Origin: an uncultured Lachnospiraceae bacterium
GTDB lineage: Bacteria; Bacillota; Clostridia; Lachnospirales; Lachnospiraceae
Length of the DNA stretch: 64,000 nt
Reading direction: 5' to 3'
Assembly: GCA_934438085.1 (NCBI GenBank)
Contig: CAKSBC010000002.1
Coordinates: 75,732 to 139,731 of the forward strand
Numbering within the stretch: the stretch's first letter is position 1; every line of letters starts with the position of its first letter. Made by a program: the position numbers and the translations under genes. Below the pieces are notes generated by a model. It did not search any database and was not told where the DNA came from. It worked only from the letters and a program-made list of their open reading frames with translations. This document shows, in pieces, positions 52,479-61,967 of the stretch.

Positions 52479-53717
52479 ATGAAGAAAAAAATCAACATAA
52501 AAATGCTGCTGTCAATGTCACTGGCTGCGCTTATGGCTATTCAGCCCATAGGCACAGTTATCAGTGCTGATGCGGCAGTGATATATCAGCCGGGAGTAAA
52601 TCCGGGAGTAGGACCCGGAGCAGCAAAGAATAATACTCCGAATCAGACATCTCCGGATGCCGGAGACTATGCCGCTACGGCAGGCACTGCCCAGGGAAGT
52701 ATGAGCATAGACAGGAATGTTCCGGCAGGCTGCCTTGATGCATTTTCATTTGAAGCAAAGGATCCTATAGTTACGACCAAGGATAAATACAGCTATGAGG
52801 ATATGGAAAAGGAGCTGAATGCTCTTAAATCAAAGTATTCCTCAACTATGACTATGCGTTCATTGGGAACGACAGCAGACGGACGAAAGATATATGAAGC
52901 CACAGTCGGCAATATGAATGCAGGAACTCATATCCTTATAACAGGTTCCATACATGCAAGAGAATACATCACCACCATGCTGGTAATGAGACAGCTTGAA
53001 TACCTGCTTTCTGCATTAAATAATAATGCTGCATTTGATAAGAAGAGTGTTAAAAGCTGGCTTAATGATGTTTGTGTGCATTTCGTCCCTATGATCAATC
53101 CGGACGGTGTTGCAATAAGTCAGTTTGGGCTTATTGGAATAAAGACAGAGGCATTAAAAAAGACAGTAAATGAAGCGTATGCCAATGATCTTGCACTCGG
53201 CAGGACAAGCCTTGAGTTTGAGCCTTATCTTACTATGTGGAAGGCAAATGCCAACGGCGTTAATTTAAATGATAATTTCAATGCACTGACGGGGTCAATA
53301 AGCCGTAAGACAGATAAAGTATCAGGCGATGCTTATTTCGGAGTTCCGGGTTCTGAGGCAGAGACAAAAGCACTGCAGGATCTTGCGGACTCAAGGCATT
53401 TCAAGGCTGTTATAAATTATCATGCGACCGGAAGTGTTATTTATTGGAATTATGAAGGCAACAGGCTTGTTGAGCATTGCAGAGATCTTGCCAATAATAT
53501 CAAGGTCCTGACGGGGTATACAATGCTCAGTACCGGAGAAGAGGGCGGCTCCTATAAGGCTTACCTCGGAACAAGAAGACAACCTGTTACAGCTGTAACG
53601 GTTGAGGTCGGAAAATCCAGGGCACCGGTCAATTTTTCTGAATTCCAGACAATATGGGCACAAAATAAATTCGTCCCTCTCTATACAATGAAGTGGGCAA
53701 AGGAAAAGGGAAAATAA
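52479..53717 (+). CDS. Secreted M14-family zinc carboxypeptidase
   Basis: A 412-residue exported protein with a signal peptide (LLSMSLAALMAIQ...VISADA). The peptidase domain has zinc ligands His159-x2-Glu162 (SIHAREYITT) and His315 (NYHATG), and a catalytic Glu376 (VTVEVGKS). The M14 family trims C-terminal residues; bacterial members near wall genes often act on peptidoglycan stem peptides (gamma-D-glutamyl-diamino acid). The mature N-terminus is Pro/Gly/Asn-rich. It ends 2 bases before the thiamine-diphosphate enzyme gene, which may share its transcript. Confidence 0.88.
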   Translation: MKKKINIKMLLSMSLAALMAIQPIGTVISADAAVIYQPGVNPGVGPGAAKNNTPNQTSPDAGDYAATAGTAQGSMSIDRNVPAGCLDAFSFEAKDPIVTTKDKYSYEDMEKELNALKSKYSSTMTMRSLGTTADGRKIYEATVGNMNAGTHILITGSIHAREYITTMLVMRQLEYLLSALNNNAAFDKKSVKSWLNDVCVHFVPMINPDGVAISQFGLIGIKTEALKKTVNEAYANDLALGRTSLEFEPYLTMWKANANGVNLNDNFNALTGSISRKTDKVSGDAYFGVPGSEAETKALQDLADSRHFKAVINYHATGSVIYWNYEGNRLVEHCRDLANNIKVLTGYTMLSTGEEGGSYKAYLGTRRQPVTAVTVEVGKSRAPVNFSEFQTIWAQNKFVPLYTMKWAKEKGK

Positions 53718-53719
53718 TA

Positions 53720-55927
53720 ATGAAGATAAAGCTTGCAAAATATGCAGCAAAGCTGCTTGTTCAAAACGGCATCACTCAGTGCTTTTCGGTCACCGGAGGC
53801 GGAGCTATGCACCTTAATGACGGCTTCGGACACGAGCCGGGACTTGCTACATTATACATGCATCATGAACAGTCCTGTGCCATCGCGGCAGAAAGCTATG
53901 CCCGCATATACAATAAGCCGGCACTTTTGTGCGTAACAACAGGCCCCGGCGGAACCAACGCCATAACCGGAGTTCTCGGAGCATGGCTTGATTCTATACC
54001 TATGATCGTTATTTCCGGTCAGGTCCGCTATGATAATACAGCCAGATGGTCAGGAGTCGGAATAAGATCCATGGGAGATCAGGAATTTGACATCACCAGA
54101 TCAATCGACTGCATGACAAAGTATTCCAAGATGATAGTGGATCCATATTCTATCAGATATGAGATAGAAAAATGTATATGGCTCTCACAAACCGGAAGGC
54201 CGGGTCCGTGCTGGCTCGATATTCCTGTAAATATTCAGGGAATGTACATAGAGGATATGGATCTTAAGGGCTTTGATCCGGAGGAATATTTAAAGGAGAA
54301 GGAAGCAGAGCTTGATCGTATAGATGCTGATGAGGAAAAAGAGCACAGCATAGAAAGAGATGAATTTGCAACTTCAGATATCAATGACGGACTGCTCAAC
54401 ATTTCATTCAGAAAGCAGAGATATCAGTCTGAGCCCGGACATGTTACTAAGGATTCTCCGGTTATTGCAGAGATTATCGACAAGATCAAAAATGCAGAGC
54501 GCCCTGTTTTGTACACCGGAAACGGTATCCGTATAGCAGGAGCAGAGGATCTTTTCCTTAAAGCAGCAGACCTTCTGGGAATTCCTGTAGTGGTAGGCTG
54601 GAACGGTATAGACATTATTCCTGAGGAGCATCCGCTTAAGGCAGGTCAGCCGGGAGGACGCGGAGACAGGCCGGGTAATCTTGCAGTTCAGAATGCCGAT
54701 TTTATACTGTCGGTGGGTTCAAGACTCAGCATCAGGCAGGTTGGCTATAATTTCGAAACCTGGGCAAGGGCTGCATTTACAGTAGTGTGTGATATAGACG
54801 AGGAAGAGCTCAAAAAGCCTTCGGTGCATATTGATATACCTGTACACTGTGATGCATATGAATTCCTTAAAGCCATAGTGGATAAGCTTGAGGATATGGG
54901 CATAGAAGGTCACGGAACATCCTATAACAAGACTGAGGCACTTAAGGAAAACGGATACGGCGACGGACACTCACTGTTTGACGGCGGCAAGGGCAAAAAC
55001 GGCATGAGCTGGCTTGAGCAGTGCAGTATCTGGAGAGAAAAATATCATCCGTATCAGGAAAAATTCGCAGAGCACGGAGATGACGAGCCTGCAAATGTTT
55101 ATGAATTCCTGCACAGTCTCAGCTGTCACGCATCTGAAGGACAGATAACTGTAGTAGGAAACGGATCACCTTGTGTTGCCGGGGCTCAGGTCTATAAGAT
55201 AAAAGACGGAACAAGATTTATTTCTCAGGATGCTGTAGCTGCAATGGGTTATGATCTTCCGGCTGCTATAGGTGCATGTGCGGCATGCCACGATGTATCA
55301 GGAAAAACCTATCCTATAATGTATGACGGTTCGGAGGATGATGAGGACAGAGAGGTTGATGATAAGGTCAAGGCCTTGGGAGAGCTCGAAATGGCTCAAC
55401 GTTCACATTATTGGGCAGGAAGACATGAGCATTACCCTGCTTATTATGCCCATGACGTTATACTTCCGACAGGCGATGGTTCAATCATGATGAATTTGCA
55501 GGAGCTGCAGACTATTGTGAGTCATCGCATGCCTATAAAGATATTCATGATAAATAACGGCGGTTATCATAGTATTCGCCAGACTCAGACGAATCTTTTT
55601 AACGGCGAACCGCTTGTAGGAATAGGCGTGGACAGCTTTGACTTAAGTTTCCCTGACTTTGAAAGGATCGCGGCAGCCTTTGGCATAGCATATAAGAGAA
55701 TAGAACATAATTCTGATATAGATAAGGTAGTACATGAAGCTTTAGATTTCAGAGGTCCGGTATTTACAGAGGTATTTGTGTCACTGGATCAGCCGTTTGA
55801 GCCGAGCAATGTGGCAAGGAAGCACCCGGACGGAAGCATAAGCTCACCGCCTTTAGAGGATATGAAGCCGTTCCTGTCCGATGAGGAAATGGATGAGAAT
55901 ATGTATATTCCGAGAATTACAGAATAA
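53720..55927 (+). CDS. Large thiamine-diphosphate-dependent enzyme of the acetolactate-synthase superfamily
   Basis: A 735-residue enzyme. The N-terminal PYR domain has MHHEQSCAIAAESYAR with the cofactor-activating Glu50, and GPGGTNAITGVLGAWLD; the PP domain has the TPP motif Gly585-Asp-Gly ending at Asn612-Asn613 (MINNGGY). Standard ALS-type enzymes are about 560-600 residues. Here extra acidic segments lie near residue 200-240 and just before the GDG motif (about 535-585). A relative in sugar metabolism is YerE, which adds a two-carbon unit to CDP-4-keto-3,6-dideoxyhexose. The sugar genes that follow make that role plausible. It has no FAD-specific sign. The frame from GTG 53693 is less likely. 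Confidence 0.85.
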   Translation: MKIKLAKYAAKLLVQNGITQCFSVTGGGAMHLNDGFGHEPGLATLYMHHEQSCAIAAESYARIYNKPALLCVTTGPGGTNAITGVLGAWLDSIPMIVISGQVRYDNTARWSGVGIRSMGDQEFDITRSIDCMTKYSKMIVDPYSIRYEIEKCIWLSQTGRPGPCWLDIPVNIQGMYIEDMDLKGFDPEEYLKEKEAELDRIDADEEKEHSIERDEFATSDINDGLLNISFRKQRYQSEPGHVTKDSPVIAEIIDKIKNAERPVLYTGNGIRIAGAEDLFLKAADLLGIPVVVGWNGIDIIPEEHPLKAGQPGGRGDRPGNLAVQNADFILSVGSRLSIRQVGYNFETWARAAFTVVCDIDEEELKKPSVHIDIPVHCDAYEFLKAIVDKLEDMGIEGHGTSYNKTEALKENGYGDGHSLFDGGKGKNGMSWLEQCSIWREKYHPYQEKFAEHGDDEPANVYEFLHSLSCHASEGQITVVGNGSPCVAGAQVYKIKDGTRFISQDAVAAMGYDLPAAIGACAACHDVSGKTYPIMYDGSEDDEDREVDDKVKALGELEMAQRSHYWAGRHEHYPAYYAHDVILPTGDGSIMMNLQELQTIVSHRMPIKIFMINNGGYHSIRQTQTNLFNGEPLVGIGVDSFDLSFPDFERIAAAFGIAYKRIEHNSDIDKVVHEALDFRGPVFTEVFVSLDQPFEPSNVARKHPDGSISSPPLEDMKPFLSDEEMDENMYIPRITE

Positions 55928-55986
55928 ATCATTTAAATGTAAAATATTAAAAATGTTTAGCTCTTAAAATAATAACAAAGCAGTGA

Positions 55987-56024
55987 ACTCACGATCGTCA
56001 TTAAAACCGGTGATCGTGAGTTTT
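55987..56024 (+). terminator. Rho-independent terminator
   Basis: ACTCACGATC (55987-55996) pairs perfectly with GATCGTGAGT (56012-56021), loop 15 bases, then TTTT. It separates the TPP enzyme from the genes after it, so those need their own promoter. Confidence 0.85.
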
Positions 56025-56151
56025 ATCATTATCATAAATAAGATATATGGCATACTAAAGTCAGATATTATATAATAATTATTAAATCGAATCGTGATTT
56101 AAAAGGAAAAAATTTATTCACATTATAAATTATGGATCGGAGAGGCCAGAT

Positions 56152-57045
56152 TTGAGATTTGTTGTAACCGGAGCCAGCAGCTTTCTTGGAAGTGCTGTTG
56201 TAAAAAAGCTCAGAGAAGAAGGACATAAAGTAACAGAATTCAGACATAGCTACGAGGAGGATGAGGATGATCTTCCGCACAGAGCCGATGCCTGGATACA
56301 TTTTGCATGGGCAGGTAAGGGAAGCGAAGGCAGACAGGATGAAGAAGTTCAGGGCTACAACATAGGTATGTCTATGGGAGCGCTTGAAAAGGCGATAGAG
56401 CTGAACTGCAAAAAGTTTATATTTGCCGGCTCACAGGCTGAGTACGGCAGAGCGCAGGACGGAAGCCTCAAAAACGAAGACGGACCGGCAGAGCCTGTAA
56501 GTGCATACGGAGATGCCAAGCTGATGTTTTCTAAGCTTGCAAGGACCAGGATCGATGCATATAACAGAGAGGAAAACTGTCCGAGACCTATGAGATATGT
56601 ACACATGAGATTTTTCTCAGTTTATGGACCGGGAGATCATAAGGAATCACTTATTAATACGCTTGTTAATAAGCTTTCCAACGGTGAGAGTGTTGAGCTT
56701 GGTAATTGCGGGCAGCAGTGGAACTATATGTATATAGATGATGCTGTTGATGCAGTATTTACACTGTGTACAAAGTTTACGGGAGATACCTATAACATCG
56801 CGAGCGAGGACACAAGATCTCTGAAGGAATATGTTGAGGAGGCTGCGAAGCTTATTGCAGCTTATAGGGAAGAAAAAACAGGAGAAGCTGTAAATGCTTC
56901 AGAGCTTCTTCATTTCGGAGCTCGTGAGGACAATGCTGAAGGTGATGCAGATCTGAGTCCGGATACGACAAAAATCAAGGCATTAGGCTTTGAGACAAAG
57001 ACCTCCTTTGCTGAAGGAATCAGAAAAATTCTCGAGACTATGTGA
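56152..57045 (+). CDS. NAD(P)-dependent sugar epimerase/dehydratase (SDR)
   Basis: A 297-residue extended SDR with the cofactor motif VVTGASSFLGSAVV and active-site Tyr119-x3-Lys123 in SAYGDAKLM. FFSVYGPGDH and the sugar-binding C-terminus are typical. The start is TTG with GAGAGG upstream; no ATG fits. It is followed 6 bases later by an alcohol dehydrogenase. As the enzyme after a TPP carboligase it could reduce the new side-chain or ring ketone of a nucleotide sugar (YerF-like role), which is inferred. Confidence 0.85.
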   Translation: MRFVVTGASSFLGSAVVKKLREEGHKVTEFRHSYEEDEDDLPHRADAWIHFAWAGKGSEGRQDEEVQGYNIGMSMGALEKAIELNCKKFIFAGSQAEYGRAQDGSLKNEDGPAEPVSAYGDAKLMFSKLARTRIDAYNREENCPRPMRYVHMRFFSVYGPGDHKESLINTLVNKLSNGESVELGNCGQQWNYMYIDDAVDAVFTLCTKFTGDTYNIASEDTRSLKEYVEEAAKLIAAYREEKTGEAVNASELLHFGAREDNAEGDADLSPDTTKIKALGFETKTSFAEGIRKILETM

Positions 57046-57051
57046 GAGTAA

Positions 57052-58290
57052 ATGAAAGCATTTGTATTTACAGAAAAAGGAAAAATAGAAGAAAAACAGC
57101 TGCCGGAGGTGAGGCTTAATGAGGAGCTTGAGGAGGACAGTTATGCTGCGATCCTTAAGCCGCTTTATGTTTCTCCGTGTTCTTCAGATGTGCATACGGT
57201 TTTTGCAGGAGCCGGACCAAGAAGAGCAGATCTTATTCTTGGGCATGAGGGGATCGCTGAGGTAACAGCTGTCGGATCTGAGGTTAAAGACTTTAAAGCA
57301 GGAGATATCGTTGCGGTCTGTGCAGTTATGCCAGAGCCGGGAGATATTGCCGGACATAAAGGCATGCCGTTTTCTGCCACCAAGTTAGGAAGAAATATTG
57401 ACGGTATGTGGGCTGAACGCTTCAAGGTGCCTATGGCGGATATTAATCTTGCCAATATTCCGGATGGGCTTTCTATGGAAGCTGCTCTGATGGCTGTGGA
57501 CATGATGGCGACCGGTTTTACGGCAGCAGAGGAAGCGGATATAGAAGAAGGCATGAGCGTGCTTATTATCGGCAGCGGTGCAGTAGGCCTTATGGCTGCT
57601 GCCGGAGCGATGCAAAAGGGAGCCTGGCGTTCCTATGTTATAGGAACAGATAAGAGTACAGCAAATATTGATGCAGCTGCAGCTTTCGGAGCTGATGCAT
57701 ATATTTCATACAGAGACGGACATCTTATATTTGCAGATGACGAGGCGAAAGAAGCATTTTCAGAATGGGAAAGCCTCAAAATACCTCACAAGGATCCGAG
57801 AGCAAACTCTGTCGGAAGCAAGGCCGTCGATACGGTTTTTGCACTTACAAGAGGCGAAGGAGTCGACCGCGTGCTCATATGCGGCGGAGGCCATGAGGCA
57901 CTTGCAGAGGCATGCGACTGCGTGAAATACGGAGGAGGTACTGTTGTGAATGTTTCCTATATAGAGGGAAGCGACAGCATCGGACTTCCTATATTCTCAT
58001 TGGGAAGAGGTATGAGCGGGAAGAATTTCAAGTTCTGCCTTTCAAGAGGCGGCAGGGCCTGGACGGAAAAAATGCTTAACATTGCATGGGATCGTGAAAA
58101 GAACCAAAATACACAGCCTGATTTGTATGAGAATACAGATAATGTTAATAATATAGAATCAGAGGAACAAAGCCCGGGAAGACTTGTGACTCACAGACTT
58201 TACGGCTTTGACAGTATACCGGAAGGGCTCAGACTTATGCATGAAAGGCCTGCCGGACTTATAAAAATCATGATAGAAACAGGGCTGTAA
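57052..58290 (+). CDS. Zinc alcohol dehydrogenase of the Clostridium secondary-ADH type
   Basis: A 412-residue MDR enzyme. Zinc ligands are Cys43 (VSPCSSDVHTVFAGA), His65 and Glu66 (LGHEGIAEV), and Asp150 (AVDMMATGF), the same layout as Clostridium beijerinckii secondary alcohol dehydrogenase. The structural-zinc cysteines are absent, as in that family. The cofactor loop is IIGSGAVGLMAA. Relative to CbADH (351 residues) it has an acidic insertion around residues 225-260 and another near 350-380. Its place among sugar genes suggests a nucleotide-sugar ketone as substrate, inferred. Confidence 0.88.
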   Translation: MKAFVFTEKGKIEEKQLPEVRLNEELEEDSYAAILKPLYVSPCSSDVHTVFAGAGPRRADLILGHEGIAEVTAVGSEVKDFKAGDIVAVCAVMPEPGDIAGHKGMPFSATKLGRNIDGMWAERFKVPMADINLANIPDGLSMEAALMAVDMMATGFTAAEEADIEEGMSVLIIGSGAVGLMAAAGAMQKGAWRSYVIGTDKSTANIDAAAAFGADAYISYRDGHLIFADDEAKEAFSEWESLKIPHKDPRANSVGSKAVDTVFALTRGEGVDRVLICGGGHEALAEACDCVKYGGGTVVNVSYIEGSDSIGLPIFSLGRGMSGKNFKFCLSRGGRAWTEKMLNIAWDREKNQNTQPDLYENTDNVNNIESEEQSPGRLVTHRLYGFDSIPEGLRLMHERPAGLIKIMIETGL

Positions 58291-58316
58291 GGACAGCTTT
58301 AACACGGAGATTTAAC

Positions 58317-59273
58317 ATGAAAAAAATCAGCATAGTAGTGCCGTGCTACAATGAACAGGATAATGTAGAAGCATTGGCAGCGGCTGTAAAAGATAAATTT
58401 GAAAATGTCGAGATACTTAAAAAGTATGATTACGACATTCTGTTTATGGATAATGACTCGCATGACAACACAAGGGATATACTGCGCCGTATGTGCAGCG
58501 AGGATAAGCATCACATAAAAGCAATATTCAATGCCAAAAACTTCGGTCAGTTCAATAGCCCTTATTACGGAATGCTGCAGACAGACGGAGATGCTACGAT
58601 GCTTATGGCAGCAGATTTTCAGGATCCGCCTGAGATGATAGAGAAGTTTGTGGCAGGCTGGGAAGAAGGCTACCGCATAGTTATAGGCGTAAAGGAACAC
58701 AGTACTGACGGCAGATTTATTTATGCCATAAGATGTCTCTATTATGATCTTATACGAAAATTCTCACAGGTTGAGCAGATTGAGCATTTTACCGGCTTCG
58801 GACTTTATGATAAAGCATTCATTAAGGTCATGAAAGATCTTGACGATCCGACTCCTTTCCTGAGAGGAATAGTTGCAGAGCTTGGCTTTAGACGTAAGGA
58901 GATCCCATATGATCAGCCAAAGCGAAGAGCCGGAAAGACATCTAACAATTTCTATACGCTTTATGATGCGGCGATGCTTTCATTTACATCATATACAAAG
59001 ATAGGCCTCAGAGTGGCAACATTTGCCGGAGCGATATTTGCAGCCCTTTCAATGATCGTGGCAATCATTTACCTGATAATGAAGCTCATTTGGTGGGATC
59101 GTTTCCCTGCCGGCATGGCGCCGCTGCTTATCGGAATGCTGTTCCTCGGAAGCATACAGATATTTTTTATCGGTTTCCTGGGAGAATACGTACTGACGAT
59201 CAATCAACGTGTAATGAAACGACCGCTTGTGGTAGAGGAAGAGAGATTGAATTTCGATTCTGATAAGGAATAA
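58317..59273 (+). CDS. DPM1/GtrB-like glycosyltransferase with two membrane helices
   Basis: A 318-residue protein: GT2 domain (ISIVVPCYNEQDNVEAL, DNDSHDN, metal-site region AADFQDPPEM) and two C-terminal helices (about residues 232-290) ending FLGEYVLTINQRV. It charges a polyprenyl phosphate with a sugar. A second gene of this type lies at 29.7 kb. GGAG precedes the ATG. The gene lies between the ADH and the C-methyltransferase, so the sugar may be the product of this cluster. Confidence 0.9.
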   Translation: MKKISIVVPCYNEQDNVEALAAAVKDKFENVEILKKYDYDILFMDNDSHDNTRDILRRMCSEDKHHIKAIFNAKNFGQFNSPYYGMLQTDGDATMLMAADFQDPPEMIEKFVAGWEEGYRIVIGVKEHSTDGRFIYAIRCLYYDLIRKFSQVEQIEHFTGFGLYDKAFIKVMKDLDDPTPFLRGIVAELGFRRKEIPYDQPKRRAGKTSNNFYTLYDAAMLSFTSYTKIGLRVATFAGAIFAALSMIVAIIYLIMKLIWWDRFPAGMAPLLIGMLFLGSIQIFFIGFLGEYVLTINQRVMKRPLVVEEERLNFDSDKE

Positions 59274-59319
59274 TGCTGCAGCAATAGGGCAGCTTTAATA
59301 ATATTTGCATGGAGGAAAC

Positions 59320-60600
59320 ATGAACAGTCCAAAAATAAAAGGAAGATGTCTGGCATGCGGAGCCGTGCTTTCGGAGCCTGTATTTGTTTTAGACAACATG
59401 CCTGTAGGAGCACAGGCTATGCCGTCAAAGGAGGAACTTTCCGAAGATAAGGGAGTTACTCTTCCGCTTTGCTGTTGTCCTGAATGCGGTCTTACACAGT
59501 TTGACTGCGAACCTGTGGAATACTACCGTGATGCAATCAGAGTTGTAGGTCTTTCAAAGACGATGCAGGATCTTAGAAGAGCAGATTATGCTTATCTTAT
59601 TGATAAATTCGGACTTGCAGGTAAAAAGTGGCTTGAATGCGGCTGCGGAAACGGCGACTTCTTAAAGGTGCTCACTGAATTTCCTGTGGATATTTACGGT
59701 ACGGAAGCAGGTGAGACTAATGTCGCTGAGGCAAAATCCAAGCTCTGCGGCGGTGATGGATGCCCTGACAGTCATATCATGAAGTTTTTCCCGGAAAGAG
59801 CGGATATGGATATTCCGGGAGGCCCTTTTGATTGCTTTTTATCCTTTAATTTCTTAGAGCATCAGCCAGATCCGCGCAGCATGCTCGGCTGTATTTACAA
59901 TAATCTTGCAGAGGGAGGCATAGGACTTATAACGGTGCCTTCATATGAGTATATCCTTGAAAAAGGCAGCTATTATGAACTCATAAGAGATCATATTGCA
60001 AACTATGACATGGATTCACTCGAAAGACTTGTTGTGACATGCGGCTTTGAGGTGCTTGAAAAGGCTCGCATAGGCATAGGCGATACCTTGAGAATGGTCG
60101 TTCGTAAGTCATCAGCTTCATTAAATAGCGAGAAGGCTGACCAAAATGTGTCAGCTGCCGATATGGAGAAGTATGATCAGAAGAGCTCTCTTACCGAGGA
60201 AAAGGATATAAGCAAAAGCAGTGTACTTGCCTACAATTATCTCATGATGAAAAGAGATATAGCGGGTTATATGGAGGATCTTGAGAGGAAGGGAAGAAGC
60301 ATTGCTCTATGGGGAGCCGGACATCAGGGCTTTACCATAGCTTCAACTACTGCGCTAAAGGATAATGTAAAATATATCATCGATTCATCTCCGAAAAAGT
60401 ATGGAAGATATGCGCCGGCATCTCATCTTGAGATAGTTTCACCGGATACATATTTTGAACATCCGGTAGATGTGATAATGATAACGGCTCCGGGGTACGC
60501 GAAGGAGATAGAAAAAACCATTCGAGAAAAATACGGAGTAAGAGGCAGAGGGCCGGGAACTCCGGCAATATGTGACATTATAGACATGACAGAACGCTGA
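59320..60600 (+). CDS. Sugar C-methyltransferase, three-domain type
   Basis: A 426-residue protein in the layout of NDP-sugar C-methyltransferases (TylC3, TcaB9). An N-terminal zinc site is Cys10-x2-Cys13 with Cys53-x2-Cys56. A SAM domain follows (WLECGCGNGDFL) and then a C-terminal Rossmann domain (IALWGAGHQGFTI). These enzymes methylate C3 of NDP-4-keto-sugars. The frame starts at 59305, but GGAGG 5 bases before ATG 59320 sets the start. The 26-residue Lys/Asp-rich stretch between domains is an insertion. End of the second sugar cluster. Confidence 0.88.
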   Translation: MNSPKIKGRCLACGAVLSEPVFVLDNMPVGAQAMPSKEELSEDKGVTLPLCCCPECGLTQFDCEPVEYYRDAIRVVGLSKTMQDLRRADYAYLIDKFGLAGKKWLECGCGNGDFLKVLTEFPVDIYGTEAGETNVAEAKSKLCGGDGCPDSHIMKFFPERADMDIPGGPFDCFLSFNFLEHQPDPRSMLGCIYNNLAEGGIGLITVPSYEYILEKGSYYELIRDHIANYDMDSLERLVVTCGFEVLEKARIGIGDTLRMVVRKSSASLNSEKADQNVSAADMEKYDQKSSLTEEKDISKSSVLAYNYLMMKRDIAGYMEDLERKGRSIALWGAGHQGFTIASTTALKDNVKYIIDSSPKKYGRYAPASHLEIVSPDTYFEHPVDVIMITAPGYAKEIEKTIREKYGVRGRGPGTPAICDIIDMTER

Positions 60601-60679
60601 ATCAGCCAAAGTATCTAATTGTCACAAAGAGAAAGGGCAAATAACCTCAAAAAGACAGCAAAATACCTAAAATATATCC

Positions 60680-60718
60680 AATGGCCGATACCAAAATCGG
60701 CCATTTTATGTTATTTTT
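60680..60718 (+). terminator. Terminator of the second sugar cluster
   Basis: AATGGCCGAT (60680-60689) pairs perfectly with ATCGGCCATT (60696-60705), loop ACCAAA, followed by a T-rich run. Confidence 0.88.
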
Positions 60719-60824
60719 TTGTCATTGGCGCAAAGCTCAACAAAAAAACAGAATAAAAAAATGCGGTATACGGCATATGAATTTATATGACTTACTGATA
60801 AAATAGAAGTTAAAGGAGTCATAT

Positions 60825-61841
60825 ATGGATTTTTTTCATTATTGTTATAACGTGTTTTTTATACTGATATTTGCCTTTACTGTAAGCGTGTGCTACAGAG
60901 TGTATGGATTAACTGACAGATTGCTGTTTAAGTATTCCGGTGAGCTGATGCTTTTATATATTATTGAATCTATATACCAGGGTTCGATTGAAATATTCGG
61001 GACAAGCTATATACAGTTTACAGCTTTTTTAGAAGCAGGCTTTGATTTTTATATACAAATAATACTTACATCGATAGAGGCATATGTTTTTGCCAGACTT
61101 GTATGCAGCATGCTTGATGTATATAAGAAGAAAGTGCCGGTCATCACAGCATTTACAGTTATTGTTATAGCAGGTGCAGGATATTTTCTTCCGGGTGATT
61201 CAGGGCTGATGCTTACAAGTAATGTTTACGGCTTTATAATGGCAGGTCTGAGTGTTTATTATTTTGTTAGCGTGAAAAACAAAAAGAATTCGGAAATGCC
61301 GAAGCAGGACAGCGAAGCATTCGGGTTTATTACAGGCCTTATGGCCATATTCGGATTGCTGGTTATAGTTGAGAATACAAACTATATATTCCACAACAGT
61401 ACAGATATAGATGTAGTTCTTCAGTTTTATACAAGGCTCATCAGATGGGCAGATGATATATTTTCTGTTTTCCTATCAGGCTGGCTGGTATGGTACGGAA
61501 ACTATTATTCTGACAGGTATATGAATGAAAAACTGGAAATGCTGCTTTCTGAAAGATTGATGGAATTCAATTTTCCTGAGAAGAATATTGAGGCAAGGAT
61601 CAAGCCTGAGGATACAGACAAAAAGAAAAAGCTCGAAGAATTCTGCAGGCTGTATTCATTAACAGGAAGAGAGAGTGAAATCGTAGTTCTCATGCTTGAG
61701 GGAAAGAGTAATAAAGAGATTTGTGAAACATTAAGTTTGAGCCTTGGAACTGTAAAGGTACATGTGCACAGCATACTTACAAAGCTGAGTATATCCAGAA
61801 GGACGCAGCTCATGAGCTGCTTTGACAGGACCTTCAGCTGA
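60825..61841 (+). CDS. Membrane-bound LuxR-type transcriptional regulator
   Basis: A 338-residue protein. The first 240 residues hold about seven hydrophobic segments. The rest is cytoplasmic: a Lys-rich linker and a LuxR/GerE HTH (LTGRESEIVVLMLEGKSNKE, then GTVKVHVHSILTKL). Such proteins may sense a membrane or external signal and act on neighbouring genes. AAGGAG precedes the ATG. The next gene, a lipoprotein amidohydrolase, lies 126 bases downstream and is the obvious candidate target. Confidence 0.85.
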   Translation: MDFFHYCYNVFFILIFAFTVSVCYRVYGLTDRLLFKYSGELMLLYIIESIYQGSIEIFGTSYIQFTAFLEAGFDFYIQIILTSIEAYVFARLVCSMLDVYKKKVPVITAFTVIVIAGAGYFLPGDSGLMLTSNVYGFIMAGLSVYYFVSVKNKKNSEMPKQDSEAFGFITGLMAIFGLLVIVENTNYIFHNSTDIDVVLQFYTRLIRWADDIFSVFLSGWLVWYGNYYSDRYMNEKLEMLLSERLMEFNFPEKNIEARIKPEDTDKKKKLEEFCRLYSLTGRESEIVVLMLEGKSNKEICETLSLSLGTVKVHVHSILTKLSISRRTQLMSCFDRTFS

Positions 61842-61967
61842 TATGTAGGCTGAGCTTAGTCAGAACCGACGGGCATATTCCTTCACAGTATTTCCGGATA
61901 ATAAGGTATCTTACGAGGAAACTCATTAAAGATAAAGCAACTTCAACAAGAAACAAGGAGGGCAATT

